Program-made: the position numbers and the translations under genes
Part shown: positions 1 to 11,165 of the stretch, piece by piece
How positions within the stretch are numbered: position 1 is the first letter of the stretch
Layout: each line of letters starts with the position of its first letter
The notes under the pieces: model-generated
Told to the model about the DNA's origin: nothing
The model's input: the letters and a program-made list of their open reading frames with translations, nothing else
Databases searched by the model: none
Assembly (NCBI RefSeq): GCF_963576615.1
Contig: NC_088712.1
Coordinates: forward strand, 14,700,541 to 14,764,540
Length of the DNA stretch: 64,000 bases
DNA from: Watersipora subatra
Lineage: Eukaryota; Bryozoa; Gymnolaemata; Cheilostomatida; Watersiporidae
Direction: 5' to 3'

Positions 1-540
1 ATCCACCTGTTAGTGTGGCAAAGCTGACTCAGCTACTGGAGTTAGGCCTTTACATTAGAATCACTAAATGGATGGTTTAGATGGCACCAATAATGCCACT
101 TGTTAGCAGGTTTTATTACTACCACTCATGATGTGGTTTTATTAGCATCACTCATACAGAGATATTTATCTTGATGACTTATTATAAAATATCTACAACG
201 CAGCAACATAATTATAGCAATGTTTAAAACGGCTCAAGCAGTGGTATTAGTTTAGTACTACATGTGGTGTGGTGGCAATTAAAACTCAAACCAAACGCCC
301 ATACTGGCTTGGCAGTTACGGTGGATATTCTATGGTTATAGCAATTTAATAGGCTTGTCATTTCATAGTAGCACATCATATTTTACACGAAATGAGCGGG
401 AGTGTCAGAAAGTTTATATAACAGAAAGACCAATAATATTATAATGATATATTATAAGATTATATATTATAATTATATAGTATTTGTCCAAAAAGCAAAT
501 AGTTGTTTCGTACTACTCATACTGTGGTATTAGCTAATAT
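1..540. other. AT-rich non-coding sequence
   Basis: I see no exon, RNA gene or recognisable element here. The stretch around 440-480 is almost pure A/T. Confidence 0.4.
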
Positions 541-543
541 TAC

Positions 544-660
544 AGCTCGCCGCCGTTGCATGACTAAATTTTTAATTTTGCTGATAGGTTTTTACTTTAC
601 TAAAGTAGTAGGAGTGTGATCATAACAATTCAATTGCACTCTTATCAATTAACAATGCCT
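544..660. repeat. Dispersed repeat R1, copy 1
   Basis: This stretch beginning GCTCGCCGCCGTTGCATGAC closely matches 1903-2019 in the same orientation. The GC-rich head followed by an AT-rich tail suggests the end of a mobile element, but no terminal inverted repeats or coding sequence are visible. Confidence 0.7.
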
Positions 661-710
661 AACAATTAACAATTAACAATCATGAAATACGAACAAAGCT
701 TTTGATCTTT

Positions 711-1010
711 TTAAAAATCTTTTTACGCTATTTCCTTCAGTTCAAATTAAAGCATCTTTGTTTGTATGTTCTTATCAGGCCTTGCTTTGTATATTAGCGT
801 TCACATCTTTCTTTCTAAACCAATTAATAATCCGTTATTAATTTCACATTTTACAACAAACATTTTTAAGATTACTGTAATATTATCTATAAAATTTATC
901 ACGTGAGATCACAAGTAAATGTATCAGTTATCCATCACTCTCTTACATTTACATACACTTACAAACTTTGAGAAATGTATATATATATAGATCAACATTC
1001 TTTTATTTTT
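711..1010. repeat. Dispersed repeat R2, copy 1
   Basis: About 300 bp that is nearly identical to 6326-6627 in direct orientation. Both copies include the segment around CATCACTCTCTTACATTTAC and a short (TA)n run, and both end in ATCAACATTCTTTTATTTTT. No ORF is shared. It looks like a non-autonomous dispersed element, or a segment shared by two larger repeats. Confidence 0.75.
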
Positions 1011-1359
1011 AACCCTTCATTCATTTAACCTGGTTTCATTTTGTACCATCCCAGGCGTAAACGCATAAAACAAAACCAAAAAATTAAGCATGCAAAAATC
1101 GTGTTCAGAGATTAATTGATATTTTTTTATTCTTGCTGCCAGATATGTTGCTTTAACACAATGATATGCTCTTCTAAAATATTTCTAAACATTTTTTGAA
1201 CCTGTGGTATGTCAGTAATGAATGTTTTTTTAAAGCTCAATAATGGCTTCCTTCCATGTTAAACTGAAATGTGGGTCAATGCAATTTTATATGTGTGGTT
1301 CTGTTGTCTGATCATTTGCATTCCACTAAGCATTGAATTTGCACCGAGTCTTAGTTGAC

Positions 1360-1510
1360 TTTATCGGAAAGTTTCAGTATTTTTCCATCATTTGTGAATG
1401 TTTTTAGTGTTTGAGGTGGTCTGACCGCCAGATATTTTAAGATTAAAATCGACAAAACTTGATTGCAGTTAAAACAATACGATCAAACGATAGCGCGATT
1501 ATGACATAAA
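1360..1510 (+). repeat. Dispersed repeat R3 (GATCTGACTGCC family)
   Basis: One of at least seven diverged copies in this window. The core is a T-rich stretch, then GTTTGAGGTGGTCTGACCGC, then a segment reading AAAATCGACAAAACTTGATT. Other copies lie near 4560, 5190, 8520, 17760, 45545 and 45700, all in the same orientation. No coding potential is seen. Confidence 0.7.
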
Positions 1511-1902
1511 ACATTTATAGAAATATTGCTAATAAATTATTATTAGCTATCTATAAGAAAATATCTTGCAGAGTCATGCATTCATCTGCCAATCATATAT
1601 CTTTAATATTACAAAATGAAACCACAATCTGTCTTCTAAAAAGCTGATTCCTTCGTAAAACAAATTACTATCTGGTCTTTATTGTAACTGATCTTATATA
1701 GACACAAACATGAAAGACTGTGATATTGCTGGTATGTTCAGCCAGCAATCACATGCGCTACTAGTAGGCAAGTAGTAAGTTACAAAAGCCAACGAAATCC
1801 ATTGTTGCGCACATAAAAAGCTTTTGTAATCAGATTTAGGATATATCAGCTCTCCATCAATTGACAAATAGAGAAGGTAATGAATTATGCAACGTATCAT
1901 TT

Positions 1903-2019
1903 AGCTCGCCGCCGTTGCATGACTAAGTTTTTTATTTTACTGGTAGGTTTTTACTTTACTAAAGTGGTATGAGTGTGATCATAACAATTCAATTGCACTC
2001 TTTGCAATTAACAATGCCT
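1903..2019. repeat. Dispersed repeat R1, copy 2
   Basis: Second copy of the repeat at 544-660, in direct orientation, with scattered substitutions. Confidence 0.7.
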
Positions 2020-2160
2020 ATAATTAAAAGTTGAAAACAATTCATTTTCTGTAGGCGTTATCAATTCCTCCTTAGAAAACGAGTTTGTGCTCCACGATTC
2101 GTTTCAAACCTGATTTTAATCCTTTAATTTCTTTCTCCTCAAGTAGTTGTTTTGCTGAGA

Positions 2161-2222
2161 GCAGCCGTGACCTAAGCATCTATAGCGCTCGTTATACAAA
2201 TACCAGTTTGTGGTTGAATTCT
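2161..2222 (+). repeat. tRNA-derived SINE head
   Basis: A tRNA-like segment begins GCAGCCGTGACCTAAG. It has an A-box-like region and, about 40 bases on, a B-box-like GTGGTTGAATTC. A diverged relative with the same spacing sits at 40597-40658 (GCAGTCGTGGTCTAATTGG...GGTTAGATTAAATTC). The flanks on both sides are also related, so the two loci share a larger duplicated segment. A folded functional tRNA is not supported. Confidence 0.45.
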
Positions 2223-2310
2223 TAAAAGAATGAAACCATCAATGAACGACCCAGAAAACCGAAAGAAAAAGCTCAAATAACCTTCAAATGGCTTTGACTT
2301 GACCTATATA

Positions 2311-2406
2311 TATAAATATAAAATATAAAATAAATATAAAATAAATATAAAATAAATATAAAATAAATATAAAATAAAAAATAAATATAAAATAAAATAT
2401 AAATAT
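2311..2406. repeat. AT minisatellite
   Basis: Tandem array of an approximately 11-base unit (AAATATAAAAT) with some irregular units. Simple-sequence DNA with no gene. Confidence 0.9.
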
Positions 2407-2654
2407 TAACAGTTTTGACTTTTAGTGCAGCAACAAGTCAACAATCAACAGCCTAATTCTAAAGAGTACCGCACATCCTTTAGGCTGATTATATGTGTTG
2501 CATTAGCCACAAATGATTCAATACCTGCAATACCCGCAATGCCGTGCTGAGGCTATATAGTTCGACACTCCGATACTCCGATACTAATACAAAAAACTTA
2601 ATATTATACATCACATTCTTGCTTTTAATAGTGTCATTGTTACACAATCACAAA

Positions 2655-3160
2655 GCATTTATTTGATGGAGCTAAGACCAAGGTCAAGTTGTTGTTAAAA
2701 ACTAGTAACATAACAATTTTTGCAGTAAATAAAGAGTGAGAGTATTTCATTAGTAATAAGGAAAGACAATAGACAAACCATAAAGCTAACAGATTATCTT
2801 AACTTTTTTAGATGATTGTATTTTAAAAGCGTTAATGATTCAAAGATTCAGCTGTTGTGTATTCAACATATCCATCAAATGCTAGTGCGCCTTTCGATCA
2901 CTTAAGGTTTGCTTGTAGTGATAGATGAGTGTTTGTAGAATTAGTTATCAAAAGTTTTGTCCTACAAATATGCGCCTGAAACCTCAGGCACTTAACTGCA
3001 TATTGAATTATGAAGTTTATTTATGCGCAGGAACAGGTAACTTATACAAAATGGACGTACAAGTTTGAATACCATTTAAAATTTCATCAGGTAAAAATAT
3101 TTTTTTGAACAATTTCACTACCATAAAACTTTAAGCCGTATTTGATTTGATGCTTTTAGC
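2655..3160 (+). repeat. Dispersed repeat R4, copy 1 (broken ORF)
   Basis: Diverged copy of the segment at 7760-8290, which carries a 116-codon ORF. Here the matching frame is broken by several stops, though the part equivalent to 'TDYLNFF' is still readable. A third broken copy lies at 40868-41420. The common sequence also extends into non-coding flanks, so this is a repeated genomic segment and not only an exon. Confidence 0.6.
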
Positions 3161-3370
3161 TAGTATAGATATGTGAATTACCCTAGGACACTTATATTTC
3201 GCTAGTATTTAGTTTCGTGAGTAGCTCACAGAGTAAAATTTCGAAGCAACTTAATTTCGCAGCTCTTATGAGTGCGAAAATCTAGTGATGTGAAAATAAA
3301 TGCAGTGGAACAAACATTAGATTCTTCAGGTCTAGTTCACTGGTACGAAATATTTTTCAATTTGGGACTA

Positions 3371-3798
3371 CCGTACTGTTTGGACTATAAACCGCACCTC
3401 TATATAAGCTGCATGCGCTTTATTTTCTAAAAAAATCGATAATAAAACAATACATAAGCCGCACCTTACTATAGGCCGCAGAACTAAGGACTGTGCTTTT
3501 TAGCGTGGTAGCAACTTTGCCATTAAAAACGGAACAGTGCAGAACGGCACAGTTTCGTATTATCCGACGCTTTTTAACTTAGTGCCTAACGGGACAGTAC
3601 CGTGAGGCGTTGTTTCGTATTTTCTTTCACAGCTAGAAGTGCACTAATTGGAGATCCCCGTTAGTGCGCCCTAGCGGTGAAAGAAAAAGCCACAGAATAA
3701 GCCACAGTGATTAGCCGGCACCCTTGTAGGCCTACCAATAAGCCACATGGCTCAAATCATCAGAAAAAAGTAGCGGCTAATCGTCCGAAAAAGTACGG
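3371..3798. mobile_element. Tc1/mariner-superfamily MITE with TA target duplication
   Basis: The left end reads CCGTACTGTTTGGACTATAA. The reverse complement of the right end reads CCGTACTTTTTCGGACGATT, so the termini form imperfect inverted repeats of roughly 25-30 bp. Each end is flanked by TA (3369-3370 and 3799-3800), the target duplication typical of Tc1/mariner/pogo elements. The interior is 428 bp in all, with internal repeats of a 'CCGCAC' type motif and no transposase ORF. It is a non-autonomous element. Confidence 0.75.
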
Positions 3799-4429
3799 TA
3801 GTTTGTATTTGTGAGCCGCTGGTAGAAATGTGTAGGCGACATCAATAATGCAATTTGATCGCTTGCTGCAGTTTGTCTCCTGGACTATCAATGACGTCAA
3901 GTTCTCTGCCGCAGTGACTGATGTTGTACCAATATTAGAATTCAAGTATTTATAGCATGCGGTGCCACGGTGGCCATGGCCCCGCGTTGTTATTGCTTTT
4001 GGTTGGTAATAAATTTCATCACCACAATAATTATTATTCAATTTTATGACTTTCCCTACCAGACTGTCATTCTCATCAGTTACAAATTCAATGACTAAAC
4101 TAATATCATCTTCTTCATTTGTCTAGGCTTTTCCAAAAAAACTTATTATCCTAATTTGTTTTGCCAAGCTGCTCAGTCGGTGTATTAGCTATAATGAGTT
4201 TAGCAAAACTTGCCCAATGAGCCAACCACACCCGAAAATTGCCTGCATTTCTAATATGACGATTTTATTGTGAATATCAATGAAGAAAGCCATTTAATTT
4301 TGCGTTTTCGCTCGTTCGTTATGATAGTTTAGTTTCGCTCATGAAATTTTCGTGAGATGCTGTTGCCGCGAAAACGCGAAAGTTAGATGCCAAGAATACA
4401 TAAGTGTCCTAGGGTATCATAATTATCTT

Positions 4430-5320
4430 GTTCTATATTATTAGATGCTGAAATCTGAGGATTCTGAATGTCCACAACATGTCAATTTTAATTTTATTGT
4501 GTTAATGACAGTTGAAACTAAGATTTAAAAGGTTATTCAAAGATTATTATACTCAAAAATTTTCTAGAGGTTATCAGAAAGTATTGATACTTTTTATAAT
4601 TTTGGCTGTTTTTGATGTGTGAAGTCATCTAATTTCCAGCAAGTTTTAAGCTGAAAATAAATAAGATTTTATCACAGTTAAAACTTTTGGATCGATGGAA
4701 AGTGGGATCATGACGCCAATATTTGCAAAGAGACCGAAGGAGGAAAGACCCACAAAGCTATAACTAGAACGGAATAGCGGATATTAACTATGGCAACGAT
4801 ACCAACTGGTGACAACATTTCATTCTTATTTTTCTTCTGAGGTTTTAAATTGTGATCCAGTTTTATCGTTTTTAATCTTAAAACATTCTAGCAGTCAGAT
4901 TGTCTCAAACACAAAAACAAATTAAAAACGACGCCAAAAAACCGATATTTTCTGATAACATCTACAACAAATCTGTGTAAGTTGAAATTTAAACAGGCAT
5001 AGATACTGCCCCCTGCAACTGCATGTATAAGGCTTCAGTTCAAATTGGACAACCAACTAATTTTGGAGGAAATCTCTCAAAGTGTTGCTTTAGTCACTAG
5101 CAATGATCAAGTGGTTTCAAGCCAAATCATCCTAATTTGAATATTATTCATCAGAGTATGGCTATGATGATGAAGGTGAACTTACACAACATTTTAGTAG
5201 ATTTTATCAGAAAGTATCAATATTTTTCTATCACTTGCAACTGCCTTTGGTGTTTGAGGTGATCTGATTGCTAACATTTTCATGGATTAAAATCGACAAA
5301 ATGTGATATCTATTAAATCG
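4430..5320 (+). repeat. Composite dispersed repeat, includes two R3 copies
   Basis: The block from about 4440 to 4800 resembles 8310-8790 in order and orientation. R3-type segments occur at about 4560-4700 and 5190-5310. The text from AAAGAGACCGAAGGAGG onward (4728) matches AAAGAGACCAACAGAATAG (8692). No coding sequence is seen. It is part of the multi-locus segmental repeat around 2-5 kb, 7.7-8.8 kb and 40.4-41.9 kb. Confidence 0.55.
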
Positions 5321-5736
5321 TGTAGCTTTTTTAGAATAATTCTTTCTTTCGTCTTTCTAAAGTAGGGACCAAAATTATGCAATGTATTTATTGCTAATTT
5401 TGGTAAACACAAATAACAGATGATTTTACCAACACAGCTAAACAGGCTGATGACAATAATTTGTTACAATTACTTATATCTAATATACATAATCTTCCAA
5501 GTCATGCATTCATCAGCGTGTTGTCTATAATTTTACGCACTGAAACCAAACTATGCCTCCTAAAAAGCTGTTTCCTTTGTAGAATGAATTAACAACTAGT
5601 TTTTATTTTCATTAAATTTATCGATATACCTACATGCATATTTATATATTTCTCAGTGTTGGTATGTGTCACTCCAACTATATCAACTATATCTATAGCT
5701 AATACAAATCTTTGTATTAAAATTCCGCATTTCGAT

Positions 5737-5806
5737 GAATTTGAACTCACGACAAATGCATCCGCAAGATTCTTATCCAGGCGCTAGACCACAGAGCTAC
5801 AATGGT
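5737..5806 (-). repeat. tRNA-derived SINE head, minus strand
   Basis: On the minus strand this reads as a tRNA-like promoter. An A-box, TAGCTCTGTGGTCTAGCGCC (about 5780-5801), is followed by a B-box, AGTTCAAATTC (5737-5747), at tRNA-like spacing. These match the general consensus for internal RNA polymerase III promoters. The flanks are A/T-rich. The element boundaries and target duplication are not certain. Confidence 0.55.
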
Positions 5807-6325
5807 ATATTGATCCATAACGCGATCATCTATATATATATTTTTAAAGTATGTATTTCGTCAGATGTCTGTCGTTATTCTGGCTATAGATATAGCTATA
5901 GCGCACACCGATTATTTTACCAATGCAGCCACTTATTACAACGCCGCTGTTAAGAATAAATCTTTGTAAGGTTCAATTACGTAAAGGCCAATTAATCTTG
6001 CTTGGAAAATTACAATGGATCATTTCGGGACCTAAGTATATGCAATGCGATGATTCCTCCTCTTTTTTCGTTGGAGCTAATAACTTATCTTGAACTTAAA
6101 ATTTGGCAATTTTTATACTGATTATATACACTATCAAAATATATATGTGGCATCAACATTTCGTAGTTTAAATACTTGCTATTCATTTTACATCTACATT
6201 TAGTTTGCTACCACTTTATTCCAGATGCTCAAAATACTTTATCGCAGCTAGATTATGTTTTTTGGATTCTGATTTGGTACCTTGCGCTCCACAATCATTA
6301 AATACAAACAAATGTTTTGTTTTTT

Positions 6326-6627
6326 TAAAAATCTTTCTATGTCATTTCTTTTAGTTCAAATTAAAACATCTTTGTTTGTATGTTTTTATCAGGCCTCCCT
6401 TTGTATATTAGCTTTCATTTCTTTTCTTCTAAACCAATTAATAATCCGTTATTAATTTCACATTTTCCAACAAACATTTTTAAGATTACTGTAATATTAT
6501 TTATAAAATTTATCACATAATATTACAAGTAAATGTATCAGTTATCCATCACTCTCTTACATTTACATACACTTACAAACTTTGAGAAATGTATATATAT
6601 ATATAGATCAACATTCTTTTATTTTTT
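6326..6627. repeat. Dispersed repeat R2, copy 2
   Basis: Second copy of the approximately 300-bp repeat at 711-1010, nearly identical to it. Confidence 0.75.
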
Positions 6628-7759
6628 TATATACTTTGTATAACTTTTGAAGTTTATAATATAAGTTTTTCAACTTTCAGTAATTTCAGTGTTTTCAAAA
6701 TTCAGCAGTTTCAAAATTTCAGTATTTCAACTTGCATTCTTTAAACATAATTTGAGTATAGTGTTTAAAGTTTAAACATTATTCATTTTTCTTTTCACTC
6801 TTGTTATTATTTAGTTTTCAATCTTTATTATTAATACTAATCTTTCATTCAACCATTTTTGGCAAACATTACTTTAATAAAAATTCAAGTAGAAAATACT
6901 ACCATATTCTGTCATATTTTTTAATTAGTTTGTCAAATACTGTAGTTCTGTTCTCAGAATCTACACATTGTTTAATGTCTCCAAAAAAATAACCTGTCCT
7001 GCACAAAATCATTTCCTCATGATATGAAGTTTGAAAGTTGCAGTTGTTTGACAAAGTTTGGAAACCTTTGCAGTTGTTCATTTTTTCTCTCATAATTTAT
7101 TTCAACTAAACGAAACACTTATGTGCATCATCATATGTATTTTGAAAGCTGGAATGGCAAATGTTGTTATATATGCTAAATACAAATCAATTTTTCGTCC
7201 AAAGACACTTTGATTACCCGGGCACTGTTGGGTAGGGCAGCTAGTATGCTATATACAATAGGACACGTTAATTATTTTAGAAATGCGCCCACTTGTTATG
7301 ATGTCTGTCAAGAAATATTTTTGTAAGGTTCAATTACTATATCTGGGGTAAAGGCCAATTCTCTTTGCATGGACATATTATGGATCATATTATCTCCGTG
7401 GAAAGAGTCTTGAAATTCTCTCTCCATTTGGTCAGACAAAGACAGTACGTTACCTCATTTTTACATTTCCGATATCGAGAGGTAGGATACCAGTATCGCC
7501 GTATTCAACTTTTTGATGAATAGCTTCTGATAGAACAATAACCTTTTCTATGCACACACACTTTTATGAAAGAAGAATTATTACTAATTCAACATATTCA
7601 GGGTTTTAATTTTTTTATTTTTTTATTATTCAGTATGCTGACACTGATATTTGAGAATAATTGCTTATACCTGTCTCTTAATTCTGTTGAAATAAGAAAC
7701 GACATACTAATTGCTTAATATTCCCCACTATTATTAGATTCAATTTTCACAAACAATCA

Positions 7760-8290
7760 CGAAGGAATAAGGCTAAGCCAAGGCCAACATGTTGCTAGAG
7801 GCGAGAGAAGTAAATCTTTTTTATCAGTCACAGAAGAACAGGAGTTTTTCGTTAGTAGTAAAGAAAGACCATAGACACACCATAAAACAGACTGACTATC
7901 TAAACTTTTTTAAGCAATTGTATACTAAAAATATAAACGATTCAGAAGTTCAGCTGCTTTATACATACCCATCAAATGCTAGTGCATATTTGTTAAGAGT
8001 TGTTTGTAGTGATAGAAGAGTGTCTGAAAAGTTGGTTAATATAAGTTCTGCCAAAAAAATGTTTGCCTGCAACTTCAGGCACTTAACTGAGTTTAGATTT
8101 ATGTTCATGAGCAGAATTATAAAGTTTATGTACGCATAGCAAGAGGTAACTTACAAAGATCAATGCAAAAGTTTGAAAATAGTTCAAGTTTTTCATAAGT
8201 AGAGAAATGTTTAAAGCATTCTCGCTTACAAAAAATCTTAGGCCAAACATGATTCGGTACTTTTAGCTAGTATAGATGCATTGTATGTAA
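7760..8290 (+). repeat. Dispersed repeat R4, copy 2, with 116-codon ORF (7789-8139)
   Basis: This is the only one of three copies in which the plus-strand frame is open. The ORF at 7789-8139 is basic and has no recognised domain. The most strongly shared part is around 'QTDYLNFFKQLYTKN' and 'YPSNAS'. It could be a decaying exon or the coding remnant of a mobile element. The two related segments (2655-3160 and 40868-41420) have stops in the same frame. No splice-site pair could be fixed with confidence. I do not recognise the product. Confidence 0.4.
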
Positions 8291-8309
8291 GTTATCATGT
8301 TTTATTATG

Positions 8310-8800
8310 TTAGAAACTGAAAGCTGCAGATTTTTGGAAAGGCAACTAAATATCAATTTTATTTTTACTGCATTAAGGAGAGTTGAATCAAAGCTTAAAA
8401 GAATTGTGGTTCAATTTTAACCAAAGCCTTATACATTTACTTACAGAAAAAAGGATTTATGCTCTTTAAAGCATCAACTTACATAAAATATATACAGATA
8501 ATACAATAAATGCAGAACTTGTTGTAGATTTTATTAAAGAGTATTTGCAGTTGTTAATTTAAATTTTCATTCTATTTGATGTATGAGGTAATCTGATTGC
8601 CTAGATATTTCAAGATTATTATCGACAAAATTTGATTGTTGCTAAAATGCATAGGTCAATCGAAAGTGTGATTACGGCGTTTATAGTGACAAAGAGACCA
8701 ACAGAATAGATAAACCTAACACAGTGACTTGCATCAGTAGCAATATTAATTTTAGCAACAATAACAGGTATCGAGAATATTACCAGCAAATGACCAATTT
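8310..8800 (+). repeat. Composite dispersed repeat with R3 core
   Basis: Related to 4430-4800 and carrying an R3 core around 8520-8710. It follows the R4 copy directly, as at 40.9-41.9 kb. Confidence 0.55.
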
Positions 8801-8820
8801 TTTCAATAAGTTATTGCAAT

Positions 8821-9210
8821 AATTTCATTTCAAGCATCCGCTTGAAATGAATTAGTGCTTTGAAATATGCCAAATAAAAATTTTAAAAGGGCAACTGGTT
8901 GTGAATTAAATAAAAGAAATGGTATGAAATAAATTGTTTAAAATAGCTTTCTTTGTTAGGTGACTTGATATTAGTTAGAACATTGCTAAAGGACATGATG
9001 ACAAGAAGAATAATATAAATTATGTTAATAATAACAATTATTAGTAATAGATAAGACAGCGAAACTCAGCAGAGTGGAAAAATTAGGTTCGGAATGCGGA
9101 TCTCAGTGGAAATCTGCAAGGGTGTTATAGAAAGCACCAGGCATCTGAGCGAAGGAGGACTTTACATGATACCAGTTTACTACCAGACAATCAACTGAGA
9201 AAAATCAACA
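8821..9210. repeat. Region-A block paralogous to 41745-42125
   Basis: Both intervals contain CAAGCAT..ACTTGA(A)ATGA near the start, then a shared stretch ending CCAGTTTACTACCAGACAAT. Colinear similarity here anchors the A/B segmental duplication. No convincing exon is seen in it. Confidence 0.6.
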
Positions 9211-10350
9211 ATAATGATAATAATTATGATAATAAAAATAACATATCGAGTTAATGATTAGATAGCTCTACTTAAAGTTGATGTGAAAGAATACCCCTAA
9301 GTACAATAGACAGCCCTTTGAGGATTGGCTAACATCATAACAACCGATTTTATTTTTTAAAATCATGGTCAAAACATTCCTCCAGTCTATGGCAGTAGGC
9401 CATCGTTGTATAACCCCAAAGCTATCATATTTTTATGAGATGTTAAGTCTTGTGAAACTGTTGGTGACATCAACAAAACTTTTTAAAAATAGTTAAAAAT
9501 AAGAAGATGGTGGCTTGTCAATCTGTGATTTGAGTAATCTTTGAGCAGTCTTTGGATATTCTCTAGTCCTATCTGACAAATATTTTGTATTCACAACTTT
9601 TAGTACCGAGTTACTGCCTTTGAGCTCTGGTAATAACTCATTTTAACGACCTTAAACTTAACACCAAAATACATGCACAAGATGCCAGTTAGGTTGGAAT
9701 GTATGAAGTTGTTTTTCTTACTTCATTAGTTAGTTTCCCTTCATATGAAAACTCTCAGGTCACAAAAAGGAGTAGTCTCAGGTTTTAGCTACTTACTTTT
9801 CAGTACATTGAGAGCAGTAGAAGTTTCCAGAATGCCGAAATATTATTTAACCATTATCTATGGTCAGGCTTCTTAGCAGTAAGCTGTCCATCTTTTTATC
9901 TAGTCCAGTTGGCTTCTCATCATTTTCTTTGTTTGGCTAGAATGCTTCTATAATCACAAAATGATCCTCAGGTTGGTATGCTGGTCAATATAGTAAAACT
10001 TTTAGAAAACAAAGATTTGGCAGATAAAGTGTCCAGAGCTTTTTTAGATGAAATTGGAAAGATTTCAGGTCATATTTGAACAAATGTAAAATAACTAATA
10101 ATTATCATGCAGCATTCTTGAATTTTGATAAAAATCTTTTCTGCTACATTTAGGGTACAATTCAGTCAGATCAGTGTATAAGCATTTTAAAGAAATCTCA
10201 ATAAGTATGCAAGAACCATAAGAAGGGCAGCAGGTAGTCGATGAAATCAAACCGTTTATTTCATTTGATTCACTAACTGCGGACCTTTTTACGGTTCTTC
10301 AGCGACATAATTTGGCACATATCTTTGTTTGAGAGAAAATTATTGTTAAT
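9211..10350. other. Non-coding interval
   Basis: No exon or element that I can support. It precedes the LTR retrotransposon. Confidence 0.4.
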
Positions 10351-10353
10351 ATT

Positions 10354-10687
10354 TGTGTCCCCTTACATTTAGCCAAGCCGATGTACAGCTGAATCAAGCA
10401 TAGCCAAGCCAGAGCCGTACCGACTGAAGACCGAGCCGAGCTGGACCGAGCCGAGCCAGGCCGAGCCGTGCCGGGTCTAACCAAGCAGAACAGGGGGGGG
10501 GGAGTTTAGCAGCTATATAAGCCCGAACATTTCTCTAGTAGAGCAGAGCTGTTCTGGGCCAGTTCATTGCTTGTCACTTGATTCATTTCTTGTACACCTC
10601 GATGAACTAAGCCGAAATATATGTATTGTACTCATGCGCGAGTCTTGTACTAGTGGAGGAAAGTGACGGTCGCACAAAACCTTTACA
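10354..10687 (+). repeat. 5' LTR
   Basis: The proposed LTR starts at TGTGTCCCC and ends at TTACA, one base before the primer site, so it has the usual TG...CA ends. It contains GC-rich 'CCGAGCCGAG' repeats, a run of ten G or more near 10491 and a TATA box (TATATAA, 10514-10520). The 5' boundary is inferred, because no second LTR is present to confirm it. Confidence 0.55.
10514..10520 (+). promoter_or_regulatory. LTR TATA box
   Basis: TATATAA lies about 170 bp upstream of the LTR end and just after a G-tract, the expected place for the retrotransposon promoter. Confidence 0.55.
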
Positions 10688-10688
10688 C

Positions 10689-10709
10689 TGGTGGCAGCAG
10701 TGGGATTGG
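10689..10709 (+). other. Primer binding site, tRNA-Leu type
   Basis: TGGTGGCAGCAGTGGGATT is complementary to the expected CCA-tailed 3' end of an animal tRNA-Leu (AAG type, ending ATCCCACxGCTGCCACCA). It lies one base after the proposed LTR end, as in Ty3/gypsy elements. The tRNA assignment rests on remembered consensus. Confidence 0.65.
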
Positions 10710-10779
10710 TAATGATCCCAAGAACTCCACCACAGAACTTGCAATGGATCACTGGACTCTGGATAAACTGGGCTGCCAA

Positions 10780-11155
10780 AAAGCACCACTCCTACTGGAG
10801 GAACTTCTTACTGGAAGAAACCCAGAGAGAGTTGTGGAAAGCCCTACAGGATTAGTAGATGCACTGCTCCGGGGGCAGAAACCTACTAAGAGGACCTATC
10901 TGAGGAGGCGGCAGGCTCCTACTGGAAGAAATTCCTACTGAAAGAAACCCAGGAAGAGCTGCGGAAAGCTTGCCAATCGGATCGGTAGATGCACTTCTCC
11001 AGAAGCAGAAACCTACTAAGGGATCCGACAGGACTTGCTTAAGGAAGCGGTGTGCTTCTACTGGAAGAACTTTCCACGGGAAGAAACCCAGAAAGGAGCC
11101 AGCAGCCGCGGACACAGTAGAGGCACTGCTCTGGGAGAAAAGTAGAAACCTACTA
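10780..11155 (+). repeat. Three imperfect leader repeats
   Basis: Between primer site and gag the same block recurs about three times. It contains a CTACTGGAAGAA phrase, CCCAG(G)AAGAGC, GTAGATGCACT and CAGAAACCTACTA. Units start near 10785, 10914 and 11055. Part is open in one plus-strand frame (10663-10941), but stops interrupt the later units. It is probably a structured untranslated leader or a decayed N-terminal gag extension. Confidence 0.65.
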
Positions 11156-11165
11156 GGAGCCAGAA

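Noticed and set aside
10299-10484. Minus-strand ORF rich in Ala, Arg and Ser within the LTR
   Set aside because: It is a shadow of the GC-rich CCGAG repeats in the LTR and lacks any motif.
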